Shown piece by piece: positions 25,839 to 33,962 of a stretch of DNA of 45,746 bases (positions are counted from its first letter, which is position 1; the number at the start of each line of letters is the position of its first letter). Under the pieces are notes generated by a model. That model made no database searches. It saw nothing but the letters and a program-made list of their open reading frames with translations, and was not told the DNA's origin. Position numbers and translations under genes: made by a program. This DNA is from Bacteroidota bacterium. GTDB taxonomy: Bacteria; Bacteroidota; Ignavibacteria; Ignavibacteriales; Ignavibacteriaceae. The DNA lies in NCBI GenBank assembly GCA_021815365.1, contig JAKAGZ010000019.1, positions 1 to 45,746 of the forward strand, given 5' to 3'.

Positions 25839-26222
25839 TTATTTATCTGAATTTTTATAAACGACAGCCATGCAAGCAACATAGTCGCGTGAATGACTAA
25901 TAGAAATTTTTAGGCTTTTGTCTTTTGTTAAAAAGGATTGGAGCTTTCCTTTTAATGTGACAACAGGCATACCATTAGGTTCGTTTGAAATTTCAATATC
26001 CTGCCATGTTGCAACTTCGTGCCAGCCTGTTGTTAAAGCTTTATAGACAGCTTCTTTTGCAGCAAACCTTGCAGCCAGGTGTTGATATTTGCTGCTCTTG
26101 CTCATACAGTAATCCAACTCAGAGTTTGTATAGATTTTGTTCAGGAACCTTTTTCCGTACTTGTCCACGCTGTCTTTAATCCTGTCAATCTCGATTATAT
26201 CTATTCCAACACCTATGATCAT
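25839..26222 (-). CDS. acpS: Holo-[acyl-carrier-protein] synthase
   Basis: Transfers 4'-phosphopantetheine from CoA to the serine of acyl carrier protein. The 127-residue protein starts MIIGVGIDIIEIDRI, with metal ligands Asp8 and Glu57 (RFAAKEAVYKAL) and the ISISHSRDYV segment near the end. I start at this ATG because upstream in-frame codons continue into the ggt gene and have no family similarity. It follows ggt by 25 bp and so is probably the last gene of that unit. No fatty-acid synthesis gene is adjacent. No clear Shine-Dalgarno sequence is seen. Confidence 0.95.
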   Translation of the reverse strand: MIIGVGIDIIEIDRIKDSVDKYGKRFLNKIYTNSELDYCMSKSSKYQHLAARFAAKEAVYKALTTGWHEVATWQDIEISNEPNGMPVVTLKGKLQSFLTKDKSLKISISHSRDYVACMAVVYKNSDK

Positions 26223-26247
26223 AAAACGATTTTCTGTTGATGAGTAA

Positions 26248-27978
26248 TTAATATCTTTCTGCTGATCCGCTGCCTCTGGGATCTGCAGCGCCGTAAATAA
26301 TATGATTGTTATTATCAATCATTATCCCTTCTGCAATACCAAGAATCTTAAAAGTATGCCGCATATCTGCAAGTTTGTATCCCATTTTAATAAGTTTTTC
26401 TTTAGTGTCCTTTGTCAGAGAATATTTTTCAAAATAAATTTCGTCAGGCATCCATTGGTGATGAATTCTCGGCATATCAACAGCTTCCTGGATGTTCATA
26501 TTAAAATCTATGCAGTTCATAATGACCTGTAAGACTACAGTAATAATTGTTGAACCTCCGGGTGAGCCGATCACAATATAAGGTTTGCCATCTTTTAAAA
26601 CAATAGTCGGCGTCATTGAGCTTAACATTCTTTTTTCAGGTTGAATAGAGTTAGCTTCGGTTCCCATCAGACCAAATTGATTGGGTGCGCCAGGCTTAGC
26701 ACTAAAATCATCCATTTCATTATTTAAAAGAAAGCCGGCTCCCGAAACAACTATTTTAGAACCAAAGCCCGAATTAAGAGTTGTTGTTGTGCTTACAGCA
26801 TTTCCGTATTCATCATAGATAGAATAATGTGTGGTCTCCATGCTTTCCTGGTACTTTGAGGGATCTCCGGCTTTTATCTTGCTGGATGGAACAGCTTTAT
26901 CCCCATCGTTCTGAATTTTTTCAAAAATAGTTTTAGCATATTCTTTCGATGTCAATCCTTTCACAGGAACGTTATAAAAATCAGAATCACCGAGATGATA
27001 TGTCCTGTCAGCGTAAACATATTTCATAGCTTCAACAAGCATGTGAATATATTCACTGCTTCCCCAGTCCTCCTGTGTGAAATGATAATTTTCAAGAATG
27101 TTCAGCAATTCGATTAAAGCGATTCCTCCTGAGCTTGACGGCGGCATCGAAACGATTTCGTATCCTCTGTAAGTGCCTGTAACAGGAACTCTTTCAACAG
27201 GCTCATATTTATCAAGATCTTTCTGAGTAATATATCCGCCCATTGACTTGATTTGCTTTACAAGCAGTTCAGCAACCTTCCCTTTATAGAAACCATCTCT
27301 GCCTTTTTCTTTTATCAGTTCAAGTGTCCGGGCAAGATCGGGCTGCTTGAAAAGATCACCTTCTTTATATGCTTTGCCGTTATCAGAAAATATTTTAAAT
27401 GATGAAGGGTATTTCTGAAACAGCGGCAACGTATTCTTAAAAGATTCAGCAGAATGCTGATCAAGCCTCCATCCGTTTTTTGCCAGGTTGATTGCAGGCT
27501 GAATAACATCGGCGAGCTTCATCGTTCCATATTTTTTCAAAACGTAAAGTAAACCTGCAACACTCCCCGGGACTCCTGCAGAAGTTGCCCCTTCCTTGCT
27601 CAGTTCCGGCAAATAATTTCCGTTCTTGTCAAGATACATATTTCTTGAAGCCGTAAGAGGAGCTTTTTCTCTGTAATCTATAGCAACATTTTTACCATCT
27701 TTAAGATGAATAACCATAAAACCACCGCCGCCGATGTTTCCGGCAAAAGGGTAGGTTACGGCAAGTGCAAATCCAACAGCAACTGCCGCATCAACAGCAT
27801 TGCCTCCTTTCTTCATAATTTCCACACCGACTTTTGAAGCAAGCGTGCTTGCTGATACTACCATTCCCTTATGACTTTTAACCGGCTGAGGTACCTCTGC
27901 GTACGTTTGAGAAAAGAGAAATGAAACTATTATAATTATTGATAGAATTTGTTTCCTAAAAAATATTGAGATGTGCAT
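26248..27978 (-). CDS. ggt: Gamma-glutamyltransferase
   Basis: Periplasmic N-terminal-nucleophile hydrolase that cleaves or transfers the gamma-glutamyl group of glutathione and similar peptides. The 576-residue precursor has a signal peptide (about 1-27, FSQTYAE). Autoprocessing is expected before Thr382 in TTHYSIYDEYGNAVS; PFAGNIGGGGFMVIHL and the substrate-binding GSPGGSTIITVV region are present, all typical of the family. The start overlaps the MCE gene's 3' end by 23 bp, so the two are co-translated. It is followed by acpS. Confidence 0.94.
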   Translation of the reverse strand: MHISIFFRKQILSIIIIVSFLFSQTYAEVPQPVKSHKGMVVSASTLASKVGVEIMKKGGNAVDAAVAVGFALAVTYPFAGNIGGGGFMVIHLKDGKNVAIDYREKAPLTASRNMYLDKNGNYLPELSKEGATSAGVPGSVAGLLYVLKKYGTMKLADVIQPAINLAKNGWRLDQHSAESFKNTLPLFQKYPSSFKIFSDNGKAYKEGDLFKQPDLARTLELIKEKGRDGFYKGKVAELLVKQIKSMGGYITQKDLDKYEPVERVPVTGTYRGYEIVSMPPSSSGGIALIELLNILENYHFTQEDWGSSEYIHMLVEAMKYVYADRTYHLGDSDFYNVPVKGLTSKEYAKTIFEKIQNDGDKAVPSSKIKAGDPSKYQESMETTHYSIYDEYGNAVSTTTTLNSGFGSKIVVSGAGFLLNNEMDDFSAKPGAPNQFGLMGTEANSIQPEKRMLSSMTPTIVLKDGKPYIVIGSPGGSTIITVVLQVIMNCIDFNMNIQEAVDMPRIHHQWMPDEIYFEKYSLTKDTKEKLIKMGYKLADMRHTFKILGIAEGIMIDNNNHIIYGAADPRGSGSAERY

Positions 27979-28870
27979 TTACTTTAATTCCTTTATCTTT
28001 TAGTTGTTGTATTAATAATTTAGTAAGATCATTCACTTGTTTGAGAGAGTTGTTCAGTTCATCGAAGAATTCTTTATCGTAAAGAATTTTCCCAAAATTG
28101 TTTTTCTTTTCGGTTGTTTGTAAGGCAAATGAATTAACTGTAGTTAATAAAGTATCAGTTTTCTGAAGAACTGATTTCAGATTTTCCAGCGACGAAGAAA
28201 TATTATCTTTGTTCTCACTTATCAGCTTTTTTGTATCCTGAGCCAAAGTATTGCTGTTTGTTATAAGCTGATTGATAGCCGTTCTGTTCTCACTGAGGAT
28301 TAAATCAAGTTTCTCAGTTGCCTTATTGAAGTTCGCGACTGCACTTTTAATATTCTTGTTAAGCTGTTCATCTGTGAGATAATTATTCAGGGATTTCAGA
28401 GTGACTTTAATATCTTTTAATGATTCTGAAATATCCCCTTGCATATTTCCAACCATTGACATCACATAAGGAATATCAGCATAGAAACTGCCCTGGTGTA
28501 TCTTGTCGTATTCAAAATTTTCATTTGAAGTCCCCGGTCTTACTTCAATTTTTTTACCGCCCATCACATCTAACATAGCCACAGAAAATGATGCGTCTTT
28601 CTTTAGCATTACTTCCTTGTTCAGTGATATCGTGACAAAAACATCATCGCCTTTAACGCTTATCTCTTTAACGTAACCTTCCCTCACGCCGTTAACAGTA
28701 ACGTTATCGCCAGCTTCAAGTCCCGCAACATTTTTGAAAACCAGGGTAGTCAGTTTTTCGTTTGAAACTAAACTGAAATTTTTTGCCCATCCTAAAATCC
28801 AGAGGAATATGAGGATAGCAATAATTACAATTATTCCTACTTTAATTTCAGTTTTTCTTTGATCTTTCAT
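27956..28870 (-). CDS. MCE-domain (MlaD-like) protein
   Basis: A 304-residue membrane-anchored protein. One N-terminal membrane helix (about 12-30) is followed by an MCE domain (about 37-115: LTTLVFKNVAGLEAGDNVTVNGVREGYVKEI) and a long helical, asparagine- and leucine-rich tail (about 140-290), predicted to be coiled-coil. MCE proteins form hexameric rings or tubes that carry lipids across the periplasm, normally with a MlaE-type permease and MlaF ATPase. Neither is in this window. Overlaps of 23 bp with both neighbours (28848-28870 and 27956-27978) make a single unit very likely. Substrate unknown. Confidence 0.85.
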   Translation of the reverse strand: MKDQRKTEIKVGIIVIIAILIFLWILGWAKNFSLVSNEKLTTLVFKNVAGLEAGDNVTVNGVREGYVKEISVKGDDVFVTISLNKEVMLKKDASFSVAMLDVMGGKKIEVRPGTSNENFEYDKIHQGSFYADIPYVMSMVGNMQGDISESLKDIKVTLKSLNNYLTDEQLNKNIKSAVANFNKATEKLDLILSENRTAINQLITNSNTLAQDTKKLISENKDNISSSLENLKSVLQKTDTLLTTVNSFALQTTEKKNNFGKILYDKEFFDELNNSLKQVNDLTKLLIQQLKDKGIKVNAHLNIF

Positions 28871-29237
28871 TATGTCTTCTCTTATCGATAAAATCTTTTA
28901 TGTTTTTTAATTCAGCAGATGTGACCTGGCTGTCGGCAATTACATAGTTAATCAGGTCAAAAAATGTTTTCAATGAGTCACCTGAAATTTCTTTAATGTT
29001 ATCAGCCTCCTCTATATAATTTTTGACCAGCAATTTAAGAGAATCTTTCCTCGGGCTTTCTTTCAGATATTTAAGTTCCCTGTTAAAGTCGTTTAAGAAT
29101 ATTGGTGCAATTATTTTTCTGCCCGGCTTAAATATGAAATCATTAAATTTATTCTGTAAAATATATGTAATGGCAGCCACAAGAATAGTAACAGCAATTA
29201 TAATCTTTAAAAAACAGCCTTTCTTAGTTTTGGGCAT
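28848..29237 (-). CDS. Small membrane protein of unknown function
   Basis: A 129-residue protein that I do not recognise. Features: basic N-terminus (MPKTKKG), one hydrophobic membrane segment (about 9-27, FLKIIIAVTILVAAITYIL), then a charged, helical, lysine- and glutamate-rich domain, and a basic C-terminus. It lies between a CNNM-type protein gene (1 bp apart) and an MCE gene (23-bp overlap). The arrangement suggests a partner or assembly factor for the MCE protein, but this is inference from order. Confidence 0.75.
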   Translation of the reverse strand: MPKTKKGCFLKIIIAVTILVAAITYILQNKFNDFIFKPGRKIIAPIFLNDFNRELKYLKESPRKDSLKLLVKNYIEEADNIKEISGDSLKTFFDLINYVIADSQVTSAELKNIKDFIDKRRHNERSKKN

Positions 29238-29238
29238 A

Positions 29239-30528
29239 TTATTCAGTAATTATCTTTTCGATCAGGATTTTTTTAATTCTCTTATTAGCTATTTCTTTCA
29301 CGGTAAATTTATAGTTTCCCAGGTAAAATGAATAGCCTTCTTTTGGTATATGCCCTGCATGGTTAAGAACCATTCCACCAACTGTTTCAAAATCTCCGTT
29401 CTCTGGTTTAATATTTGTATTTAAAAGCTCGTTTAGTTCACTGATAGTCAGTTTTGCAACAACCAGGTATACATCCTGAGATATTTTTACAACCGGGTTT
29501 TCTTCCTTGTCATATTCATCTCTTATTTCACCGATTATTTCTTCGAGGATGTCTTCAAGAGTTATCAGACCTGCTGTTCCGCCGTACTCATCAACAACGA
29601 CAGCGATGTGCATTTTTTTAGCCTGAAATACCTGCATAAGATCATTTATCATTTTTGTTTTTGGAACGAACAAAGCCTTTCTCACAATTGAGTTAAGTGA
29701 AAAATTTTTTTGAGCGTCAGGGTTTTTTATTACAGGTAAAAGGTCTTTCGCATAAATAATACCGATTATATTATCCAAATCATTTTTATACAAAGGCAGC
29801 CTGCTATGGGCAGATGAGTTGATTATCTCAAGCAGCTCACCCAGCTTTGTATCATCAGAAACAGCAACAATATCAAGGCGTGGTGTCATTACCTGCTGAA
29901 CAGAAACAGAGCGGTAATTTACTATGCTGTGTATTAACCCGTGTTCTTCTTCGATAATAGTTCCTCTTTCACGGCTAAGATTTGCAAGCTCTGCCAGCTC
30001 ATCCGGTTTCATCGCTACTTTTGTCTTATCGAACCTGAATTTTGAAACTGAAAGCTTTATTACTTCGGTTATAATTTCGGACACAGGGTAAAGAATTGTG
30101 CTGATAAAATAAAGAGGCAGTGCACAAATTTTTGAGTACCTGACGGGATTTTTAGCTGCCAGCACTTTTGGGATAAGTTCTCCGAAAATAACGATTAAAA
30201 GTGTGAGCAAAATTATCTGTAAAGTCAGAGCAAGCTCGTTTGATATTAAATATCGTTCTGCAAATTCAATTGCAAGAGAAACAGAAATAATTGACGCAGC
30301 AACATTAGCAACAGTATTTCCTATCAGTATAGTAACGAGTAATCTGCGGGGAAATTGCAGAAGCCGGAAAATATACCTGCCGCTCATAGTTACCGGAGCG
30401 GCAGATAATTCCTTCTTCAGACTTTTTCTGTTCAGAGAGAACAGCGCAATCTCTGAGCCGGAAAAAAAAGCGGAGGCAATAAAAAGTATAAGGAGAGTAA
30501 TTAATTTATATTGCCAGTCAATGTCCAA
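29239..30528 (-). CDS. CNNM/CorC-family membrane protein (DUF21 + CBS pair + CorC_HlyC)
   Basis: A 429-residue protein often annotated as hemolysin-like. Order: a DUF21 membrane domain with about four helices (residues 5-160, with GNTVANVAASI and FGELIPKVLA), two CBS domains (about 200-330; VMTPRLDIVAVS opens the first), and a C-terminal CorC_HlyC domain (about 345-425, VGGMVLNHAGHIP). Family members are linked to magnesium/cobalt efflux; direct transport is shown only for some. The start is TTG. It sits directly upstream of the small membrane protein gene. Confidence 0.93.
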   Translation of the reverse strand: MDIDWQYKLITLLILFIASAFFSGSEIALFSLNRKSLKKELSAAPVTMSGRYIFRLLQFPRRLLVTILIGNTVANVAASIISVSLAIEFAERYLISNELALTLQIILLTLLIVIFGELIPKVLAAKNPVRYSKICALPLYFISTILYPVSEIITEVIKLSVSKFRFDKTKVAMKPDELAELANLSRERGTIIEEEHGLIHSIVNYRSVSVQQVMTPRLDIVAVSDDTKLGELLEIINSSAHSRLPLYKNDLDNIIGIIYAKDLLPVIKNPDAQKNFSLNSIVRKALFVPKTKMINDLMQVFQAKKMHIAVVVDEYGGTAGLITLEDILEEIIGEIRDEYDKEENPVVKISQDVYLVVAKLTISELNELLNTNIKPENGDFETVGGMVLNHAGHIPKEGYSFYLGNYKFTVKEIANKRIKKILIEKIITE

Positions 30529-30563
30529 AAATTAAAATTGTCCTGTATAATTGAACATAATAA

Positions 30564-30986
30564 TTAAAACGGCAGATCCTCGTTGCTTTCAACCTGTACG
30601 TCAGGTTCACTTACGCTGCTGCTTTCAGCAGATTCGTAGCTTGAAGCACCTGAGCCAGCAGATTCAAGAGGGATCAGCTTGTCTATGACTATATCAGTTG
30701 AATATCTTTTATTTCCGTCCTTGTCTGTATAGTCTCTTTTTGTTAATCTTCCTTCTACATAGAATTTTTTTCCCTTCTTAAGGTTTTCTTTGTAGAAATC
30801 AGAAAGATTGAAGCCAACGCAATTATGCCACGTGGTCTCGTTCACATAGTTGCCATCCTTACCTTTATAGCTGTAAGTTGTGGCTATTGAAAACGAAGTC
30901 ACAGACACATTGTTCGTTGTAAACCGGGTTTCGGCATCCCTGCCAAGGTTTCCGATCAGCATGATCCTGTTGAGTGAAAAAGCCAT
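30564..30986 (-). CDS. ssb: Single-stranded DNA-binding protein
   Basis: Binds and protects single-stranded DNA during replication and repair. The 140 residues have an N-terminal OB fold (1-105; LNRIMLIGNLGRDAE, then TTWHNCVGFN and FYVEGRLTKRDY), a serine/glutamate-rich linker (about 108-130) and the conserved acidic tip ending EDLPF that binds partner proteins. The ATG has AGGGAG a few bases upstream. It is separated from the SPOR gene by 81 bp of AT-rich DNA and is a single unit as far as I can tell. Confidence 0.96.
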   Translation of the reverse strand: MAFSLNRIMLIGNLGRDAETRFTTNNVSVTSFSIATTYSYKGKDGNYVNETTWHNCVGFNLSDFYKENLKKGKKFYVEGRLTKRDYTDKDGNKRYSTDIVIDKLIPLESAGSGASSYESAESSSVSEPDVQVESNEDLPF

Positions 30987-31067
30987 TTTGAACTCCCTTG
31001 TTTTATTAAAAAAAATGATTTCGAATTCAAAATAATAATTTTTTCTTTAAAACCAATAGTTAATAAA

Positions 31068-31514
31068 TTATTTTGTAACTGTTAAGATCCATGCATCTTT
31101 AAATTTATAATTTTTCCATAATTCATTTCTTACTCTTTCGGCTTCCTGTTTTTCTGAATATGGCGGGGATAACTGAACAACATAGAGATTCACATTATTA
31201 CTGAATGAGATCTCAATTTTATTTTTCAGTTCTTTCCTGGCAGCATCCGCAAATTCTTCAGCTTTTTCTTTAGTCGTAAATGCCCCTATCTGAACAATGT
31301 AATATTTTACCTCGAGTTCCGGCGGCGAAACTTTTGGCTGCACTTCAAGAGTATCTTTTTGAGTGGGAGCCATTGGCTGATCAAATACATAAACAGAATC
31401 AGACTTTGGATTTTGTTTTTGTTCTTCAGTTACCTGTTTAGTGCCTCCGCAAGCGCTTAGCAATAATGGCAGAGCAAATACTGCTGCAGTAGTTATGAAT
31501 TTAATTTTAGTCAT
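31068..31514 (-). CDS. SPOR-domain lipoprotein
   Basis: A 148-residue lipoprotein with a lipobox LLSAC (Cys22) after a hydrophobic signal sequence, a short linker (about 25-60) and a C-terminal SPOR domain (about 66-145; KYYIVQIGAFTTKEKAEEFADAARKEL, then NLYVVQLSPPYSEKQEAERVRNEL). SPOR domains bind denuded glycan strands of septal peptidoglycan. A role in cell division or envelope linking is expected from the domain. It is divergent from the TPR gene at 31685. Confidence 0.9.
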   Translation of the reverse strand: MTKIKFITTAAVFALPLLLSACGGTKQVTEEQKQNPKSDSVYVFDQPMAPTQKDTLEVQPKVSPPELEVKYYIVQIGAFTTKEKAEEFADAARKELKNKIEISFSNNVNLYVVQLSPPYSEKQEAERVRNELWKNYKFKDAWILTVTK

Positions 31515-31684
31515 ATTTATTCACAATTAATTTTGAAAATAAAAGTTGATAAATTAAAATAATCTATTCCGGTTCTGAATCAAAATACCTAATGGAAAGT
31601 TTTATTGCTTATGGCAAAATAGCGAAGTATTTTTCATTGTAATTTTAAAAGACTATTTTCCCAAAAAATTAAAAAGGCAAAAAT

Positions 31685-32464
31685 ATGAAAAGAAGATATT
31701 TCGCTTTCATTTTCATGCTATTTATTTTCTCATGCAGTATTGCGTTGCCGCAAACCGCTGATGAGCTGGTCAAACAAGGTGATGCGCTGATTGAAAAGTT
31801 TGATGATCAGGGTGCATTACAAAAATATCAGCAGGCAGATAAATTAAGCCCGAACAACTGGGATATACTCTGGAGAATAAGCAGGGCTTATGTTAATATT
31901 GCAAATCACATGCCCGATAACACCAGTGAACAAAAAGATGCGCAGCTTGCAGAATATCAAAAAGCATTTGAGGTCGCTGACAGGTCAGTCAAGCTGGCTC
32001 CTGATCAATCTGTAACATATTTACGGCGTGCAATTGCTAACGGCAAAATTGCCCTTTTCAAAGGTGTGTTCTCTGTCGGCGGAGTTGTTAATGCCGGCAG
32101 AGAAGACTGCGAGAAGGCAATCAAACTCGGTAACGGCGGTAATTACATTCAGGCAATAGCACATTACGTTCTCGCAAGAACAAACGCAAAGGTCAGCGAG
32201 AAAAGTAAAATATTAAGGTGGCCCCTTGGTTTAGCCTGGGCTGATAACGAAACTGCCATCGTAGAATATAATAAAGCTATCGCACTTTACCCTAACTTCA
32301 GAATGTTTTATCTCGATCTTGCACGTTCACTGATCAGAGAAAACGAATATGCTAAAGCACGCGAAATGTTAAATAAAGTACTGAGCAGCCCAAAGCAGGA
32401 AGAAGATGATGACAGGAGAATAACTGAAGCTAAGGAGTTATTAACAGAGATCAGCAACAAATAA
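31685..32464 (+). CDS. Exported TPR protein, RMDN-like
   Basis: A 259-residue secreted or periplasmic protein with a signal peptide (about 1-22, FSCSIALPQ) and TPR-like helical repeats across the rest. The repeat pattern (WDILWRISRAY, then a central insert, LGLAWADNETAIVEYNKAIALYPNFRMFYLDLARSLI, EYAKAREMLNKVL) resembles the family known in eukaryotes as regulator of microtubule dynamics (RMDN); bacterial members exist but are uncharacterised. It is one of only a few plus-strand genes here, with a short weak ribosome site. It is followed by a bidirectional terminator. Confidence 0.75.
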   Translation: MKRRYFAFIFMLFIFSCSIALPQTADELVKQGDALIEKFDDQGALQKYQQADKLSPNNWDILWRISRAYVNIANHMPDNTSEQKDAQLAEYQKAFEVADRSVKLAPDQSVTYLRRAIANGKIALFKGVFSVGGVVNAGREDCEKAIKLGNGGNYIQAIAHYVLARTNAKVSEKSKILRWPLGLAWADNETAIVEYNKAIALYPNFRMFYLDLARSLIRENEYAKAREMLNKVLSSPKQEEDDDRRITEAKELLTEISNK

Positions 32465-32482
32465 TTTTTGATTTATTATTAT

Positions 32483-32514
32483 AAAAAAGTCCCGCATTTA
32501 GCGGGACTTTTTTT
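32483..32514. terminator. Bidirectional rho-independent terminator
   Basis: Hairpin AAAAAAGTCCCGC / GCGGGACTTTTTTT with a 5-nt loop (ATTTA), A-run on one side and T-run on the other, so it can stop transcription from both converging genes (TPR gene + and SGNH gene -). Confidence 0.93.
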
Positions 32515-32520
32515 GTTGCT

Positions 32521-33939
32521 TCAGAAAAACAAATGCTTATAAAAGTCAGGGTCTATATAGGTATTAATATCCATATAATTGATAGCCACCCTCTTAGCTA
32601 AGTTTAAGCTGCCGGGGATAGTGGAAACATCAATCAAAGGATAGGTTGAACCGAACTTTGAATTAATTACTTTCAAAAATTCGTTGGCTATTATTGCCTG
32701 CCCCTGGTTTGTCGGATGAACACCATCCAGGCTGAACAAACCTCCGGTTACAAACGTAGTTGTAAAAGTAACACCGTTAAAACTTGTACCACCGGTTGCA
32801 TCATTAGCGCGTATCTGGTTGAACATTGTATTTATGTTAACCAACCCAAAACCTTTTGCGCCGGCTACTGCAGAAATTGTAGTGTTGAATGCTGCAGTTG
32901 CATTTTTAGCTGTTGTAATTTCTGATGGATCAAGAATCAAAGCATCAGGCCAGGGATTTTTGGGATCTAATCCAAAAGCTTTAGTAGTATCCAAAATTCC
33001 TCCAGCGATCAACAGTGTTATATCTACCTTGTTATCTCTGTAGAATTTTCCAGTTGGAGTACCAATTAAACTAGCATAACTTTGCCCGACAAGAGTGATT
33101 AATGCACTGTAATTAGCCAGTGAAGAAATTGGTAATGCAGTACCGTTATATTGACCATGTGCCTGGTAATACATCCCATTAATTCCAAGTGAGCTAAGCT
33201 TTAATGCAATACCAGGTCCCACTGTTGTAAAAAATGGAATAGCCGTAACATCAGGAATGTTTGCAACAACTACTTTGGCACCGGTAGCTGCTAAACTGTC
33301 AGCTAACTGCGAAAATAAAAATGCAAATGTATTAGCATCGGTAGGAGAAGACGGTCTTACTCCGCCGCTGGTAGCGAATCCAAGAACATCATTATTGCCA
33401 ATCCATAATGTAATTAAAGAAGGGCTTTGAGCTTTAGCCTGAACAAATTGTGTTCCCTTACCTCTTAAGATAATATCTATGAAGGGGCTTTTTGAATATG
33501 ATGTAGCTGTAGTCTTGGAATTCATCACATCAGCTAAGACGATGCCGGGTATCCCAAGATTATTGTACGGCTGAGGATTAGTCAGGAACAATGGCACTCC
33601 TGAACTTGGCTCTACAGCAGTAACAAATGGACTGAGTGAAACAATTTTAATTTTTCCCCCAATGCCCGGCTCTGAAATTAACGGCTGGCTGAAGGCACCG
33701 TTGCCGCCTTGCTTGGCGATCAGGTTTGGATAAGCATACGCCTGCGCACCCATATATAAAGCACTGGATTGATATCCTGCAGTTAAGCTGTTGCCGATGG
33801 CAACATAACGTGATAAATCAACGCTTCCGCTTACAGGAGATTGCGGCGTTGGTCCTGTTAAGACTGATCTGTCTTCACAGCCATGAAATATTGCTGCTGT
33901 TAGCAGGAATATTAAAACTATATTTATTTTCTTTTTCAT
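32521..33939 (-). CDS. SGNH/GDSL hydrolase lipoprotein
   Basis: A 472-residue outer-membrane-type lipoprotein. A signal peptide with lipobox AIFHGC gives Cys21 as the lipidated residue. The hydrolase blocks are visible: block I GNSLTAGYQ with catalytic Ser51, block III GNND (in LWIGNNDVLG), and the DxxH block DGVHPTNQG near the C-terminus. The enzymatic substrate is not evident; lipase/esterase or acyl hydrolase is likely. It is 23 bp downstream of the FadL-type porin gene, a pairing known in related bacteria and consistent with lipid hydrolysis and uptake. Confidence 0.88.
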   Translation of the reverse strand: MKKKINIVLIFLLTAAIFHGCEDRSVLTGPTPQSPVSGSVDLSRYVAIGNSLTAGYQSSALYMGAQAYAYPNLIAKQGGNGAFSQPLISEPGIGGKIKIVSLSPFVTAVEPSSGVPLFLTNPQPYNNLGIPGIVLADVMNSKTTATSYSKSPFIDIILRGKGTQFVQAKAQSPSLITLWIGNNDVLGFATSGGVRPSSPTDANTFAFLFSQLADSLAATGAKVVVANIPDVTAIPFFTTVGPGIALKLSSLGINGMYYQAHGQYNGTALPISSLANYSALITLVGQSYASLIGTPTGKFYRDNKVDITLLIAGGILDTTKAFGLDPKNPWPDALILDPSEITTAKNATAAFNTTISAVAGAKGFGLVNINTMFNQIRANDATGGTSFNGVTFTTTFVTGGLFSLDGVHPTNQGQAIIANEFLKVINSKFGSTYPLIDVSTIPGSLNLAKRVAINYMDINTYIDPDFYKHLFF

Positions 33940-33962
33940 AATTAATTATCCTTTTCAAAAAA

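Noticed and set aside
28848-28870. Frameshift or mis-call at the 23-bp gene overlaps in the MCE cluster
   Set aside because: Both overlaps involve complete, plausible proteins with ATG starts; overlap of this kind is common in tight operons.
31028-31075. 9-bp inverted repeat CAAAATAAT / ATTATTTTG spanning the ssb-SPOR gap
   Set aside because: All A/T except one pair and with a 30-nt loop; likely chance in AT-rich DNA.
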